Positions 35,324-44,649 of a DNA stretch of 64,000 nucleotides are shown here, one piece after another. Under the pieces are notes generated by a model, which made no database searches, was not told the DNA's origin, and saw only the letters and a list, made by a program, of their open reading frames with translations. Origin of the DNA: Bacteroidales bacterium (lineage in GTDB: Bacteria; Bacteroidota; Bacteroidia; Bacteroidales; PXBB01). The position numbers and the translations under genes were made by a program. The stretch lies in contig JAQVVM010000008.1 of assembly GCA_028698995.1 (NCBI GenBank), positions 23,384-87,383 of the forward strand, in the 5' to 3' direction. Numbering within the stretch: position 1 is the first letter of the stretch; each line of letters begins with the position of its first letter.

Positions 35324-36751
35324 TTAAAAGTATATATCCCTTTTGCCTTGTTTAATAAGTTCAATTTTTTCCTGAACGACACCTGTTTTATATTCTTTGG
35401 ACAGCTCATTGATTTTTTCCTGAATAAGTAAATATCCTTTGTTTTTTACTTCTTCAGATGCATAATCTTCGAGGTATTCAGCCAAGGTGAGAAGTGCATT
35501 TGGAGAGCAAAACCGTTTTATAAAACCCGGTACCGAAAATTCCATAAAGTGCTCTCCCGTTCGTCCTTTTCGATAACAGGCCGTACAGAAAGACGGAATG
35601 TATTTTTTATCAATCAGCTCTTCTATAATTTCGGCAAGGGAGCGTGTGTCGTTAATACGAAATTGTTCTTTTTCAATATCTTGTTGAATTTCATCCTTCT
35701 TACTGTAGGCACCCATTTCAATTTTTGTTCCCCCATCAATCTGTGAAACACCAAAACTCATGATTTCATCTCTGATATGGGCAGGTTCTCTGGCAGTTAA
35801 AATAAGTCCTGTGTAGGGTACAGCGAGACGTAGGATGGAGACTATTCTCAGAAAATCATTATCGCTGACAAGATGGGATTTGTCAATATTTAGTTGTGAT
35901 GCAAACTGAATTCTGGGGAATGAAATTGTGTGAGGACCAACGTTATAGACAGCTTCGAAATGATTTACATGGCGGAGCAGACCTAAAACTTCAAAACGCC
36001 AGTCGTAAAGGCCAAAAAGAGCTCCAATTCCAACATCATCAATGCCGGCTTCCTGAGCCCTGTCCAAAGATGTAAGCCGCCATTCGTAATTCTTTTTTAC
36101 ACCGCTCAGATGTACTTTATCATAAGTAGGAGCATGATAGGTTTCTTGAAAAACCTGATAAGTGCCAATCTTTGCATCTGCAATGGTTCTGAAACCATCA
36201 ATATCAAGTGGTGCTGCATTGATATTTACACGTCTTATTTCTCCATTTTTACTTTTTACACCATAAACAGTTTTTACCGATTCAGCAATAAACTCGGGTG
36301 TGTATTTGGGGTGTTCCCCAAAAACAAGAATTAATCTTTTATGTCCGTTGTCAACGAGTGCTTTGGCCTCAGTAATTAATTGTTCGTTGTCGAGGGTTAT
36401 TCTGTGAATGTCTTTATTCTTAGCCTTAAAGCCACAGTAGGCGCAATTGTTTATGCAAAGATTTCCTATGTATAGAGGAGCAAAAAGGACAATACGCTCA
36501 CCATAAACTTTTATTTTTAGTTGACGTGCACCATCTTTAATTTCATCAATCAGGTCGGGGTCAGTGGCATTAAGCAATATGGCCGTTTCTTCAAGGCTTA
36601 AACGTTTTTTTTCGAGTGATGCGCTTATTACTTCTCTTACCCTTTCTTTGCTTGATTTCACTGAATTGATATAATGCCATATCTCATCGGCATCAATAAA
36701 GGCTTGCATGCGCTTGTCGGGTAGTTTGTATTTTTCGGGTGTGTAAATCAT
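35324..36751 (-). CDS. hydG: [FeFe]-hydrogenase H-cluster maturase HydG
   Basis: A 475-residue radical SAM tyrosine lyase. The SAM cluster motif is C99-x3-C103-x2-C106 (C-I-N-N-C-A-Y-C), and the C-terminal cluster motif C-T-A-C followed 22 residues later by C (exactly C-x2-C-x22-C) is intact, which separates HydG from ThiH. HydG cleaves tyrosine to give the CO and CN- ligands of the H-cluster. hydE, hydF and a hydrogenase gene are not in the window and must be elsewhere if the enzyme is active. Confidence 0.96.
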   Translation of the reverse strand: MIYTPEKYKLPDKRMQAFIDADEIWHYINSVKSSKERVREVISASLEKKRLSLEETAILLNATDPDLIDEIKDGARQLKIKVYGERIVLFAPLYIGNLCINNCAYCGFKAKNKDIHRITLDNEQLITEAKALVDNGHKRLILVFGEHPKYTPEFIAESVKTVYGVKSKNGEIRRVNINAAPLDIDGFRTIADAKIGTYQVFQETYHAPTYDKVHLSGVKKNYEWRLTSLDRAQEAGIDDVGIGALFGLYDWRFEVLGLLRHVNHFEAVYNVGPHTISFPRIQFASQLNIDKSHLVSDNDFLRIVSILRLAVPYTGLILTAREPAHIRDEIMSFGVSQIDGGTKIEMGAYSKKDEIQQDIEKEQFRINDTRSLAEIIEELIDKKYIPSFCTACYRKGRTGEHFMEFSVPGFIKRFCSPNALLTLAEYLEDYASEEVKNKGYLLIQEKINELSKEYKTGVVQEKIELIKQGKRDIYF

Positions 36752-36874
36752 GTCTTATAATTCAATACAATTGCAAGTATAGAAAAAAAATATGGATTTG
36801 TTTTTTAATAAGGGGAAATAATTTTTAATCTAAAAGGAAATGACAGCTTTATTAAAATTTAAAGAAATGAGAAA

Positions 36875-37885
36875 TTACTTATAGAAAGTATTCTTAAAAG
36901 CGGAAAATTCATCCTTCCCCAGCACTATTCGCTTCCAGAAAGCAATTAGAAAACCGCTTCCATAGCCTGTCAATTGGAAAAATGCTGCAAAGATGGAGTA
37001 GAAGCCAATAAGTAAGTTTTTGTTTTTAATACTGGCATCTGCAAAAAGCAGCAATGCAAATAGAATGATCGGTGTGATAAATAGGAAGGAAATGAATATT
37101 GACAAAACAATAAGTAAAAGAGACCCTGCACAAAATATTGCAGGCAAGGTATGCACGGCTTTCAGAGAGTTTTTATGTTTTTTGTACAAATTAATTCGGG
37201 CAATTCCTGAGTTATGCACCTGTTTGAAAAATTGTTTCAGATTTGTTCTTCTTTTGTGAAAAACATAGGCATCCTTAATAAGTCTTGTTTTAAAGGCATT
37301 GGAAAGAATTCTGATGCTCATGTCAATATCCTCTCCGAATCTCATTTTTGAAAATCCTCCGGTGGTTTTGAATACTTCTTTTGAATAGCCCATATTAAAA
37401 CTTCTTGGATAGAATTTATCCATTTTTTCGCTGCCACCTCGAATGCCCCCGGTTGTCAGAAATGAAGTCATGGCGTAATTAATGGCTTTCTGAAGGATTG
37501 TAAAATTCTCATGAGCTTTGTCGGGGCCTCCAAAGGCATCAATAAAATTATTGTTTAAGGCCGACAATACCGTCTCAGCATAGTGAGGTGGTATGATGCA
37601 ATCAGAATCGAGAAAAATGAAATAATTCCCCGATGCTCTTTCTGCTCCGTAATTCCTGCTTTGTCCAGGTCCGGAGTTGCTTTTAAAGAAGTATTTAATG
37701 TTCAGAAATTGCTTGTATTTAGCAACAATACTCTCACAAGTCAGGGTTGAGCCATCTTCAACAATAATAACCTCAAATTCTGTTTTTGTTTGTTTTGTCA
37801 GGCTTTCGAGTAACTCTTCAACTTCTGATGGCCTATTGAATACAGGAATTATTATTGATAAATCAATGCTTGGTCTTTCCATCAT
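36875..37885 (-). CDS. Family 2 glycosyltransferase, membrane-anchored
   Basis: A 336-residue GT2 enzyme: nucleotide-binding V-E-D-G-S, DxD-type F-L-D-S-D-C, acceptor-side F-G-E-D-I-D-M-S, then two to three C-terminal membrane helices (about 250-310). It probably adds a sugar to a lipid-linked or envelope glycan at the inner face of the membrane. It follows the next glycosyltransferase gene by 36 bases on the same strand. Confidence 0.88.
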   Translation of the reverse strand: MMERPSIDLSIIIPVFNRPSEVEELLESLTKQTKTEFEVIIVEDGSTLTCESIVAKYKQFLNIKYFFKSNSGPGQSRNYGAERASGNYFIFLDSDCIIPPHYAETVLSALNNNFIDAFGGPDKAHENFTILQKAINYAMTSFLTTGGIRGGSEKMDKFYPRSFNMGYSKEVFKTTGGFSKMRFGEDIDMSIRILSNAFKTRLIKDAYVFHKRRTNLKQFFKQVHNSGIARINLYKKHKNSLKAVHTLPAIFCAGSLLLIVLSIFISFLFITPIILFALLLFADASIKNKNLLIGFYSIFAAFFQLTGYGSGFLIAFWKRIVLGKDEFSAFKNTFYK

Positions 37886-37921
37886 TCTGAATTTGTGTTC
37901 AATAATTGTTTTAAATGGCTT

Positions 37922-38875
37922 CTATAGATTGATTTTGTCTTTTATCAGGTATTTATTTCTCTCGGTAGAATTTCTTGAAATCATTTCTGCAAGAAAACCG
38001 GTTAAAAAGAGCTGGGAACCAATAATCATGGCTAATAAAGCTAGGTAAAACAAGGGTTGATCTGTAATATCTCTGATTTTCAGGTTGTTTGCCAAGCCAT
38101 AAATTTTATAAATTACAAGCCACACAGAAATAATACCTCCTGCGAAAAATGATAAGGTTCCTAAAGAACCAAAAAGATGCATGGGGCGTTTCCCAAAGCG
38201 ACTGACAAACGAAATTGAAAGAAGGTCAAGAAAACCATTAACAAAACGCTCCATCCCGAATTTAGTAGTGCCATATTTTCTTTTCTGATGTTTTACGACC
38301 TTTTCACCAATTTTTTTAAATCCGGCCCTTCGGGCTATAACAGGAATGTATCTGTGCATTTCGCCATAAACTTCAATGGTTTTAATGACATCTCTTTTAT
38401 ACGCTTTCAATCCGCAGTTAAAGTCGTGTAGTTTGATTTTAGTCATGCGACGGGTAGCCCAATTGTACAATTTTGTCGGAATGGTTTTACTGATGGGGTC
38501 GTATCTTTTTTTCTTCCAACCTGAGACCAAATCATAATTATCATTCATAATCATCGTGTACATTTCGGGGATTTCTTCGGGATTGTCCTGAAGGTCTGAG
38601 TCCATGGTGAAAACAACATCTCCGCAGGCAGCTTCAAAGCCCGAATTTAGAGCTGCTGACTTTCCATAATTACGCCTGAAGCGTATGGCTTTAATGTTAA
38701 TGTTTTCTTTCGATAGGCTTGTAATTATTTCCCATGACTTGTCGGTACTGCCATCGTCAATGTAAATAATTTCGTAGCTGTAGTTATGTTTAATCATAAC
38801 CGAAACAATCCAATCTGTAAGCTCACGCAGGGATTCTTCTTCGTTGTAGGTTGGGATAACTAATGATATGTCCAT
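37922..38875 (-). CDS. GtrB/DPM1-like polyprenyl-phosphate glycosyltransferase
   Basis: A 317-residue GT2 enzyme: I-D-D-G-S-T-D-K-S-W, M-D-S-D-L-Q-D-N-P-E-E (D-x-D-L-Q of the dolichyl/undecaprenyl-phosphate transferase group), F-N-C-G-L-K-A-Y, R-K-Y-G-T-T-K-F-G and two C-terminal membrane helices (about 230-250 and 270-295). These enzymes make undecaprenyl-phosphate sugars that GT-C transferases use as donors outside the membrane, so a link to the TMTC-like proteins at the window start is possible but untested. Confidence 0.88.
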   Translation of the reverse strand: MDISLVIPTYNEEESLRELTDWIVSVMIKHNYSYEIIYIDDGSTDKSWEIITSLSKENINIKAIRFRRNYGKSAALNSGFEAACGDVVFTMDSDLQDNPEEIPEMYTMIMNDNYDLVSGWKKKRYDPISKTIPTKLYNWATRRMTKIKLHDFNCGLKAYKRDVIKTIEVYGEMHRYIPVIARRAGFKKIGEKVVKHQKRKYGTTKFGMERFVNGFLDLLSISFVSRFGKRPMHLFGSLGTLSFFAGGIISVWLVIYKIYGLANNLKIRDITDQPLFYLALLAMIIGSQLFLTGFLAEMISRNSTERNKYLIKDKINL

Positions 38876-39025
38876 ATATGGATTTATTATAAATACTTAA
38901 TAAAGCATCAAGAAACAAAAATATTAAAATTTACTAAGACTTGGCATTAAATTGTTTTGAAAGTTTACTTTTAATATTGTTTGTGAATAGATTTTATAGG
39001 TAATTATGCCATAAAAATTATTTTT

Positions 39026-39925
39026 TCAATCTCCAAATTTATCGGATTCTATTACATTCTCAATGTTGTCGGGCAACAACATGAAAAAATCATAGCCGGT
39101 TGAATTCTGAATGGCATCAATTGTTGTGATGTAGTGTTGCCAGGGGGTGCGTCTTATGCCCTCAATATTTGGCATTTTAACGGCAATAGATTGGAAATCT
39201 GTTATGCTGAGGTTGTCATTCAGATTGTAATGAGATGTGAAAAGTGCAATTTTGAAGCAACTGTCAGGAATGGCTATTTGCCCTTTATTGTTTAAAGTTG
39301 TGTTGTTATTATATATGCCACCCGCAATGAGAAATATTCTTTTGCCTTCATCAATGACCCTGTTTAAGTAATAATCTTCAAAACGGAGCCACACTCCTCT
39401 GTTTAAATCTGGTGTTTGAGGCATCACATTGGTGAGCAGAAAGGTGGCTTTATTGTCACGGGTGTTTAGGGTGCGCTCTTTACTTCTTACGATATGCCCA
39501 CGGTCGTAACCACTGTTTGTATAATCATCGTGTGTTGTCCTGTAGAAATGAGTCGGAAGTGTGGTGTCGCTTATAAAACGACCATCATAACGATCCTCTT
39601 CACCTATCCAGTTTCTATCCAATGTCCATGCAACCCAATTGGCCTGATTTTTTTCAGCAGAATAGCTTAAAACATATTGCTCTTTTTCGAGAATGTAATC
39701 ATCAGTTGTGTCCCCATCCATTGGATAACCATAGGGACAATGAATGTTTTGTCTATTTTTGTACACATATTTTGGGTTTGCCAATAAACCTGACGTTGAA
39801 TCTGGATTTATTAAGTGTGTTTTTTCTGAAACAATAGTTTGCGATTTTGTAGATAAAACACAAACCCAAAAGAAGGTAGAAAGAACCAATATGAATATAA
39901 ATAGGATTATATAAAGCTTTTTCAT
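39026..39925 (-). CDS. Secreted DNA/RNA non-specific endonuclease
   Basis: A 299-residue nuclease of the EndoG/NucA beta-beta-alpha-metal family. N-terminal signal or anchor helix (about 4-24), then the active site D141-R-G-H144 with H144 as general base, and N-V-M-P-Q-T-P-D-L-N-R-G-V-W supplying the metal-binding Asn. Likely periplasmic or exported, with a role in nucleic-acid scavenging. Single-gene unit. Confidence 0.92.
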   Translation of the reverse strand: MKKLYIILFIFILVLSTFFWVCVLSTKSQTIVSEKTHLINPDSTSGLLANPKYVYKNRQNIHCPYGYPMDGDTTDDYILEKEQYVLSYSAEKNQANWVAWTLDRNWIGEEDRYDGRFISDTTLPTHFYRTTHDDYTNSGYDRGHIVRSKERTLNTRDNKATFLLTNVMPQTPDLNRGVWLRFEDYYLNRVIDEGKRIFLIAGGIYNNNTTLNNKGQIAIPDSCFKIALFTSHYNLNDNLSITDFQSIAVKMPNIEGIRRTPWQHYITTIDAIQNSTGYDFFMLLPDNIENVIESDKFGD

Positions 39926-40130
39926 GTATGCTTTTGAGTTTTAAATTTTAGAAACCCTTTTTAAATAGTGTTTTTTGATATTTAATTAATTATGGATTAA
40001 ATCCTGTTCAGAGAGTCTTCTCAATAATATAAATAATTATTTAAATTTATCACATTCAGCCATCTGACTTCAAAAGTAGAAAATTAATTCTCAATTTCTT
40101 AAAACAAAAGGTTTAGAAGGCATATTTTTT

Positions 40131-40138
40131 TATTTTTG
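40131..40138 (+). promoter_or_regulatory. Bacteroidetes-type -7 element (TATTTTTG) of the AAA+ gene
   Basis: TATTTTTG fits TAnnTTTG 33 bases upstream of the ATG. The region about 20 bases further upstream has GTTTAG rather than a clean TTG. Confidence 0.4.
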
Positions 40139-40171
40139 TAAAAATTATATTATTTTATTATTCCCAATACA

Positions 40172-42847
40172 ATGGATACTTACGAGAATATTGAGTTAGA
40201 AAATACTTCGGAGTTTTTTCGTTCTAAAAGTTTGAAGACTTATATTTCACTTTTAAAATTACATGAGGATAAGCGTTTATACCGTACTGTTTTTGAAAAG
40301 AATGAACTTTCTTTTATTTATGTAGAATTCAGTTTTTACAATAAACTGTTTGATGATGAGGATTGGGATGCAACTGTACTTTTTGAGTTATATAAAATTA
40401 AAGGGAATAAAACAGAACTGTTGGATTCTACCGTATATGAAGAGGTTGTTTCAAAAGACAATAATATTGTAAGCCTTACTGATAATTGGGGTGATGAGAA
40501 AGGTCATAAATGGGAGCCCGGACATTATTTGTATAAAGTTTATGTAAACGATTGTTTCGCTGATAAATATGATTTTTATGTGCAGGATTTTGGTTTAATA
40601 ATAGACAGGTATAACCCGTATTTTAATATTTATTCATTTAAAGTTTTTGAGTCCACATCTGTTCCTGAACTTCCTGAAAACAGACAGTACATGAGTAGTT
40701 TTCGATCAGATATAACCCGTTTTGTATGGGCTGAACTGGAAATAGAAAACAGAAATCCAAAGAAAGAGTGGATGGGTGAGTTTTCTTTTAATTTTTATAA
40801 CGATGCCAAATTACTTATAGGTACTAAAAATATACTCATACCTGTTGTTACAAAAAATTTAAATAATTCGTTCAGAATTGAGGCGGGAATTGGTAATGAT
40901 AACACCATTACATGGTTTAAAGACAACTATACTGTTGAAGTATGGTTTTTAGGAAAAAAGGTTGCAGTAACAGCATTTCAGGTAGGAGATAGGGCTGTCA
41001 GCGGCTACGTAAAGTTCGAAGAGCCCATAAAACAAACCTTACCGGTAATTGATGTCAACAAAGAAAACGAAAACGCTGACGCTGAAAGAAAATTTAAACC
41101 CGATTATGAAATACTGAAAGATCTTGATGGAATGGTAGGTTTGGAGACCATCAGGAAAAAACTTAATGACTACATCTCTTATGTGAAGTACATGCAATTG
41201 ATGTCGAAAAAAGGCTTGAAAAGCGATGACAAGATAAATCTTCATGCTGTTTTTCTTGGAAACCCGGGAACAGGGAAAACCACCGTTGCCCGTACTCTGG
41301 GAAAGATATATAATTACCTGGGTTTGCTTCCTCGTGATACTGTTTTTGAAGCTGACAGAACAAGCCTGATTGGTCGTTATATTGGAGAAACAGCACCTAT
41401 GACTAAGGATGTCATTGAAAAAGCAAGGGGTGGAGTTCTCTTCATTGATGAAGCCTATGCCTTATCAAAACAAGGGGATGAAAAGGACTTTGGAAAGGAA
41501 TCTTTAGAAATTATACTCAAGGAGATGTCTGATGGCCCCGGTGATATTGCAGTGGTTGTTGCCGGTTACCCCAAGGAAATGTTGCAGTTTCTGGAAACAA
41601 ATCCCGGCCTAAGGTCCAGGTTTCAGAATATTTATGATTTTCCTGATTACCTTCCCGATGAGCTTATTCAAATCGCTCATATTAAAGCAGAAAAGAAAAA
41701 ACTTAGTATAGATTCTGAGGCTGAATATTATCTCAGTCAGATTTTAAATGAGGAGTTTCGGAACAGAAACAGAACATTTGGTAATGCCCGACTGGTAGGA
41801 TCAATAATTGAAGCAGCACAGCTTAATTTGGGTGTCAGGATTATGAGCCATAAAGAACCTGAAAAGCTTTCTGTAAAGGAAATTTCAACCTTGATGAAAC
41901 AAGATTTGATGGGCATTTCGCTTAAACCGGGTAAAAGAAAGGCCAGCTTACCCATTAATGAAGAATTACTTCAGTCGGCTTTACTTCAACTAAACTCATT
42001 ATCGGGTATTATTAAAGTTAAAGAAGAAGTCAATAATCTTGTGAAACTTGTCCGCTATCATAAAGAGATTAATAAGGATGTTCTTAATACTTTTAGTCTT
42101 CATAATGTGTTTCTTGGTAACCCCGGTACCGGAAAAACAACTGTTGCACGTCTGATGTCTCAGATTTTTAAAGCCTTAGGAATCCTGGAACGCGGACATT
42201 TGGTTGAGTGTAGCAGGGAAGATTTTGTTGCCGGATTTGAAGGACAAACAGCTCTTAAAACGAAGTCGCTTGTTGAAGATGCCATAGGAGGCGTATTATT
42301 TATTGATGAGGCTTATGCCTTAGACAACGTTCGTGGAAGTGTTGATTTTGGTAGAGAAGCCATTGATGTTATTATTAAAATGATGGAAGATGAGCGAGGT
42401 CAGTTTGCTGTTATCATGGCTGGATACACTAATGAAATGCAGAGTTTTTTGGACAGTAATCCGGGTTTAAGATCAAGAATTGACAATTTGATTATGTTTG
42501 AAGATTTTTCTTCTGACGAATTGCTTTATATAGCCCGATCAATGCTTAGAGAACAAGAAATGAAACCAACAGAAGAGGCACTGAAAGTGTTACGGAATTA
42601 TTTGGATATTCATTATGAAAATCGAAACCGATTTTTTGGGAATGCACGTTTTGTCAGAAAAGTTATTGAAAAAGCTGTAAAGAATCAGAATTTACGCATG
42701 GGTACTCTGAAAGCAGATGAAAGAACCCCCGATGAGATGTATACTCTTACTTATGAGGATGTGAAAGAATTTGCTTCGGGAATGGATGAATTACAAAATA
42801 AACCCAGGCTTGGATTTACATCGAATAAAAATGAAAAAAACAAATAA
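40172..42847 (+). CDS. Tandem AAA+ ATPase, CbbX/SpoVK type, with N-terminal beta domains
   Basis: An 891-residue protein. Residues 1 to about 300 are beta-rich with no recognised domain. Two AAA+ modules follow: Walker A G-N-P-G-T-G-K-T-T near residues 364 and 649, each with Walker B V-L-F-I-D-E-A-Y and an arginine-finger region N-P-G-L-R-S-R. Both modules match the CbbX/CfxQ/SpoVK clade, whose members remodel protein complexes (CbbX reactivates Rubisco; EccA acts in type VII secretion). Both ATPase sites look active. The target is unknown; the N-terminal part may bind it. The downstream IscX-like gene overlaps its 3' end. Confidence 0.9.
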   Translation: MDTYENIELENTSEFFRSKSLKTYISLLKLHEDKRLYRTVFEKNELSFIYVEFSFYNKLFDDEDWDATVLFELYKIKGNKTELLDSTVYEEVVSKDNNIVSLTDNWGDEKGHKWEPGHYLYKVYVNDCFADKYDFYVQDFGLIIDRYNPYFNIYSFKVFESTSVPELPENRQYMSSFRSDITRFVWAELEIENRNPKKEWMGEFSFNFYNDAKLLIGTKNILIPVVTKNLNNSFRIEAGIGNDNTITWFKDNYTVEVWFLGKKVAVTAFQVGDRAVSGYVKFEEPIKQTLPVIDVNKENENADAERKFKPDYEILKDLDGMVGLETIRKKLNDYISYVKYMQLMSKKGLKSDDKINLHAVFLGNPGTGKTTVARTLGKIYNYLGLLPRDTVFEADRTSLIGRYIGETAPMTKDVIEKARGGVLFIDEAYALSKQGDEKDFGKESLEIILKEMSDGPGDIAVVVAGYPKEMLQFLETNPGLRSRFQNIYDFPDYLPDELIQIAHIKAEKKKLSIDSEAEYYLSQILNEEFRNRNRTFGNARLVGSIIEAAQLNLGVRIMSHKEPEKLSVKEISTLMKQDLMGISLKPGKRKASLPINEELLQSALLQLNSLSGIIKVKEEVNNLVKLVRYHKEINKDVLNTFSLHNVFLGNPGTGKTTVARLMSQIFKALGILERGHLVECSREDFVAGFEGQTALKTKSLVEDAIGGVLFIDEAYALDNVRGSVDFGREAIDVIIKMMEDERGQFAVIMAGYTNEMQSFLDSNPGLRSRIDNLIMFEDFSSDELLYIARSMLREQEMKPTEEALKVLRNYLDIHYENRNRFFGNARFVRKVIEKAVKNQNLRMGTLKADERTPDEMYTLTYEDVKEFASGMDELQNKPRLGFTSNKNEKNK

Positions 42848-43274
42848 GGAAACAATTATTACTGACATCTGTCAGAAAATCATCACAGAAAATCCTAACA
42901 TCTTGCCTCCCGATAAGGCTGGTATTAGTCTTGACTTTAATTTGCTGGCCGAAAGTGTTAAGAATTTTCACCCCGAAATAGAACCAACTCAGGACTTATT
43001 ACAAGAAGTGGAACTTTGTTTATGTAAGATGCTTAAATTAAATCTAAATAATTATGCTGCCATTGCCCTCTGCCTCAATGATGCCTATCCCAATGCAGAC
43101 CTTGTAAATATTACAGATAAAGAAGTGATTGAGCTGATAAAAAAAATGCCAAATATTGAGAAAAGTAATTTGAACCTTTTTGATAAAGATACCATTGACG
43201 CCATTATTTATGTTTGGATTGAATTAAGTAACGAAAACACATACAATGATTCAAAATGGGATGCCTATATTTAA
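42831..43274 (+). CDS. IscX-like domain protein
   Basis: A 147-residue acidic protein from the ATG at 42831, which overlaps the AAA+ stop by 17 bases; the longer frame begins inside the AAA+ gene with no family support. Residues about 75-135 follow IscX closely in pattern: N-Y-A-A-I-A-L-C-L-N-D-A-Y-P-N-A-D, then a K-M-P-N region and D-A-I-I-Y-V-W-I-E-L (compare A-Y-P-D-x-D-P and E-A-I-L-L-V-W-L-D-E of IscX). The N-terminal half has a similar E-S-V-K-N-F-H-P-E-I-E-P, hinting at a duplication. IscX binds IscS and iron in cluster assembly; here the partner is more likely the AAA+ protein. Confidence 0.5.
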   Translation: MKKTNKETIITDICQKIITENPNILPPDKAGISLDFNLLAESVKNFHPEIEPTQDLLQEVELCLCKMLKLNLNNYAAIALCLNDAYPNADLVNITDKEVIELIKKMPNIEKSNLNLFDKDTIDAIIYVWIELSNENTYNDSKWDAYI

Positions 43275-43302
43275 TCCCGAGTTTGAAACCTTCATATTTG
43301 GG

Positions 43303-44640
43303 TTAATTTAGTTTTTGCAGAAAATCAGACATAATTCCTTCAGCATCCATTCTTTCAAGTAATGCTTGTTTCACATAGTCGCGTGTAAAATCGCAAATCA
43401 CATCAAGATAAGCACTGCTATAAGTGTCATTAGGGCACATACAGCCTCCCCCACAATGCCATTTGGCAAAACAATCAGAACATTTGCTGAAACTGTACAC
43501 ATTTTCATTGTGAATAGAAAGAAACTTTTTCTGGTTTAAAGAAATAGAAAGGTCGTTTTTAATTTTACCAAAAACCCTTCTTTCATAATGCGTTTCTTTA
43601 GGAGAGGAGCTGCAATAGCATATAGTCAAATCTCCTTGAGGAGTAACAGTAAATTTACTGGGGCAACCTCTGTCAATGATGTCGTTAAGATTTCGCGAGA
43701 GCCTGCTTTCAATTTTTTTACCATACTTTTCTCCAAGTTTACGAACTTTAGTAAAATAAACTCTGTAATCATTGTAAAACTTTTTGAAGGATTCTACAGT
43801 CTGAAATAATTTTGCATCCACCACCGGTTCAAATATCATATTGTCCACAAAGTTGAATCGGCTGATTATTTCCTGTAACATGTGCTCCTGAAAACATACA
43901 TTTGATGGTGTGATGGTGGCATTTACAGAGGGCTTAAGATTATTTGCTGCCAACATGTCCAATGTATTGCAAACCTTTTCGTATTGACCCCTTTCTTTTT
44001 CCTGAAATTCATTTAATATATCGAATGAAATATCAGGCAATACATTGTATTTCTTTAAGACACTTAAAATTTCTTCATTCATAATGGTGCCATTAGTAAT
44101 GAGTGTCATGCCCAGCGTAAACCCCCCTTTTGTGGCAAGTTCGGCAGCATATTCAATACCGTATTTTACAATATCCCACGATAGTAAAGGTTCTCCTCCT
44201 CCGATAAATGAGATGGACAGAAAACGATTTTCAAGTCGTGCAGGGTTGATAAAATATTCTAAGGCTGTTTTCAGTTTTGTCTTGTTGAGTACCATATTTG
44301 TTCTTCCCTGAGAGGAATAACAGTAGGTGCACGATAAATTGCAAATATGATTGGGAAGGATAGACATTTTTTGTAAATCATCCGTTCCTCTGATTTTTCT
44401 GATTTTTTTATTTATAGGGACATGATTGATAAGTTGTTCAATAGCTTCTTTAATTTGTGGTATGGCTTTTTCGGGTTCAGAAATAGCTGATTCCAAGTCC
44501 CTTACACTGTCGGGTGTAGCAATAAGCATGACATGTGCCAAGGGAGAATACACCAGGTAAAGAGCATTTGGTTGAAGGTTGTAATACGAACCAACTGGAA
44601 TGGGGAATATATTTGACTGTATCAGTGATTTAAAAGTCAT
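43303..44640 (-). CDS. Radical SAM/SPASM peptide-maturase-like enzyme 5
   Basis: A 445-residue enzyme, last of five tandem paralogues. The N-terminal region (I-F-P-I-P-V-G ... Y-L-V-Y-S-P-L-A) looks like a peptide-binding RRE/PqqD-like module. The SAM cluster motif is C100-x3-C104-x2-C107-Y, with the glycine-rich I-G-G-G-E-P-L. The SPASM domain has C-x9-G-x4-C (C-P-S-K-F-T-V-T-P-Q-G-D-L-T-I-C) and C-S-D-C-F-A-K-W-H-C-G-G-G-C, so two auxiliary 4Fe-4S clusters are expected. Such enzymes install thioether, C-C or epimer changes on ribosomal peptides. It follows the previous gene by 9 bases. Confidence 0.88.
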   Translation of the reverse strand: MTFKSLIQSNIFPIPVGSYYNLQPNALYLVYSPLAHVMLIATPDSVRDLESAISEPEKAIPQIKEAIEQLINHVPINKKIRKIRGTDDLQKMSILPNHICNLSCTYCYSSQGRTNMVLNKTKLKTALEYFINPARLENRFLSISFIGGGEPLLSWDIVKYGIEYAAELATKGGFTLGMTLITNGTIMNEEILSVLKKYNVLPDISFDILNEFQEKERGQYEKVCNTLDMLAANNLKPSVNATITPSNVCFQEHMLQEIISRFNFVDNMIFEPVVDAKLFQTVESFKKFYNDYRVYFTKVRKLGEKYGKKIESRLSRNLNDIIDRGCPSKFTVTPQGDLTICYCSSSPKETHYERRVFGKIKNDLSISLNQKKFLSIHNENVYSFSKCSDCFAKWHCGGGCMCPNDTYSSAYLDVICDFTRDYVKQALLERMDAEGIMSDFLQKLN

Positions 44641-44649
44641 AGGTCATTA

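Noticed and set aside
42771-42830. Longer start for the IscX-like gene inside the AAA+ coding sequence
   Set aside because: The added 20 residues are a frame shadow of the AAA+ C-terminus; the ATG at 42831 gives a normal Lys-rich start.
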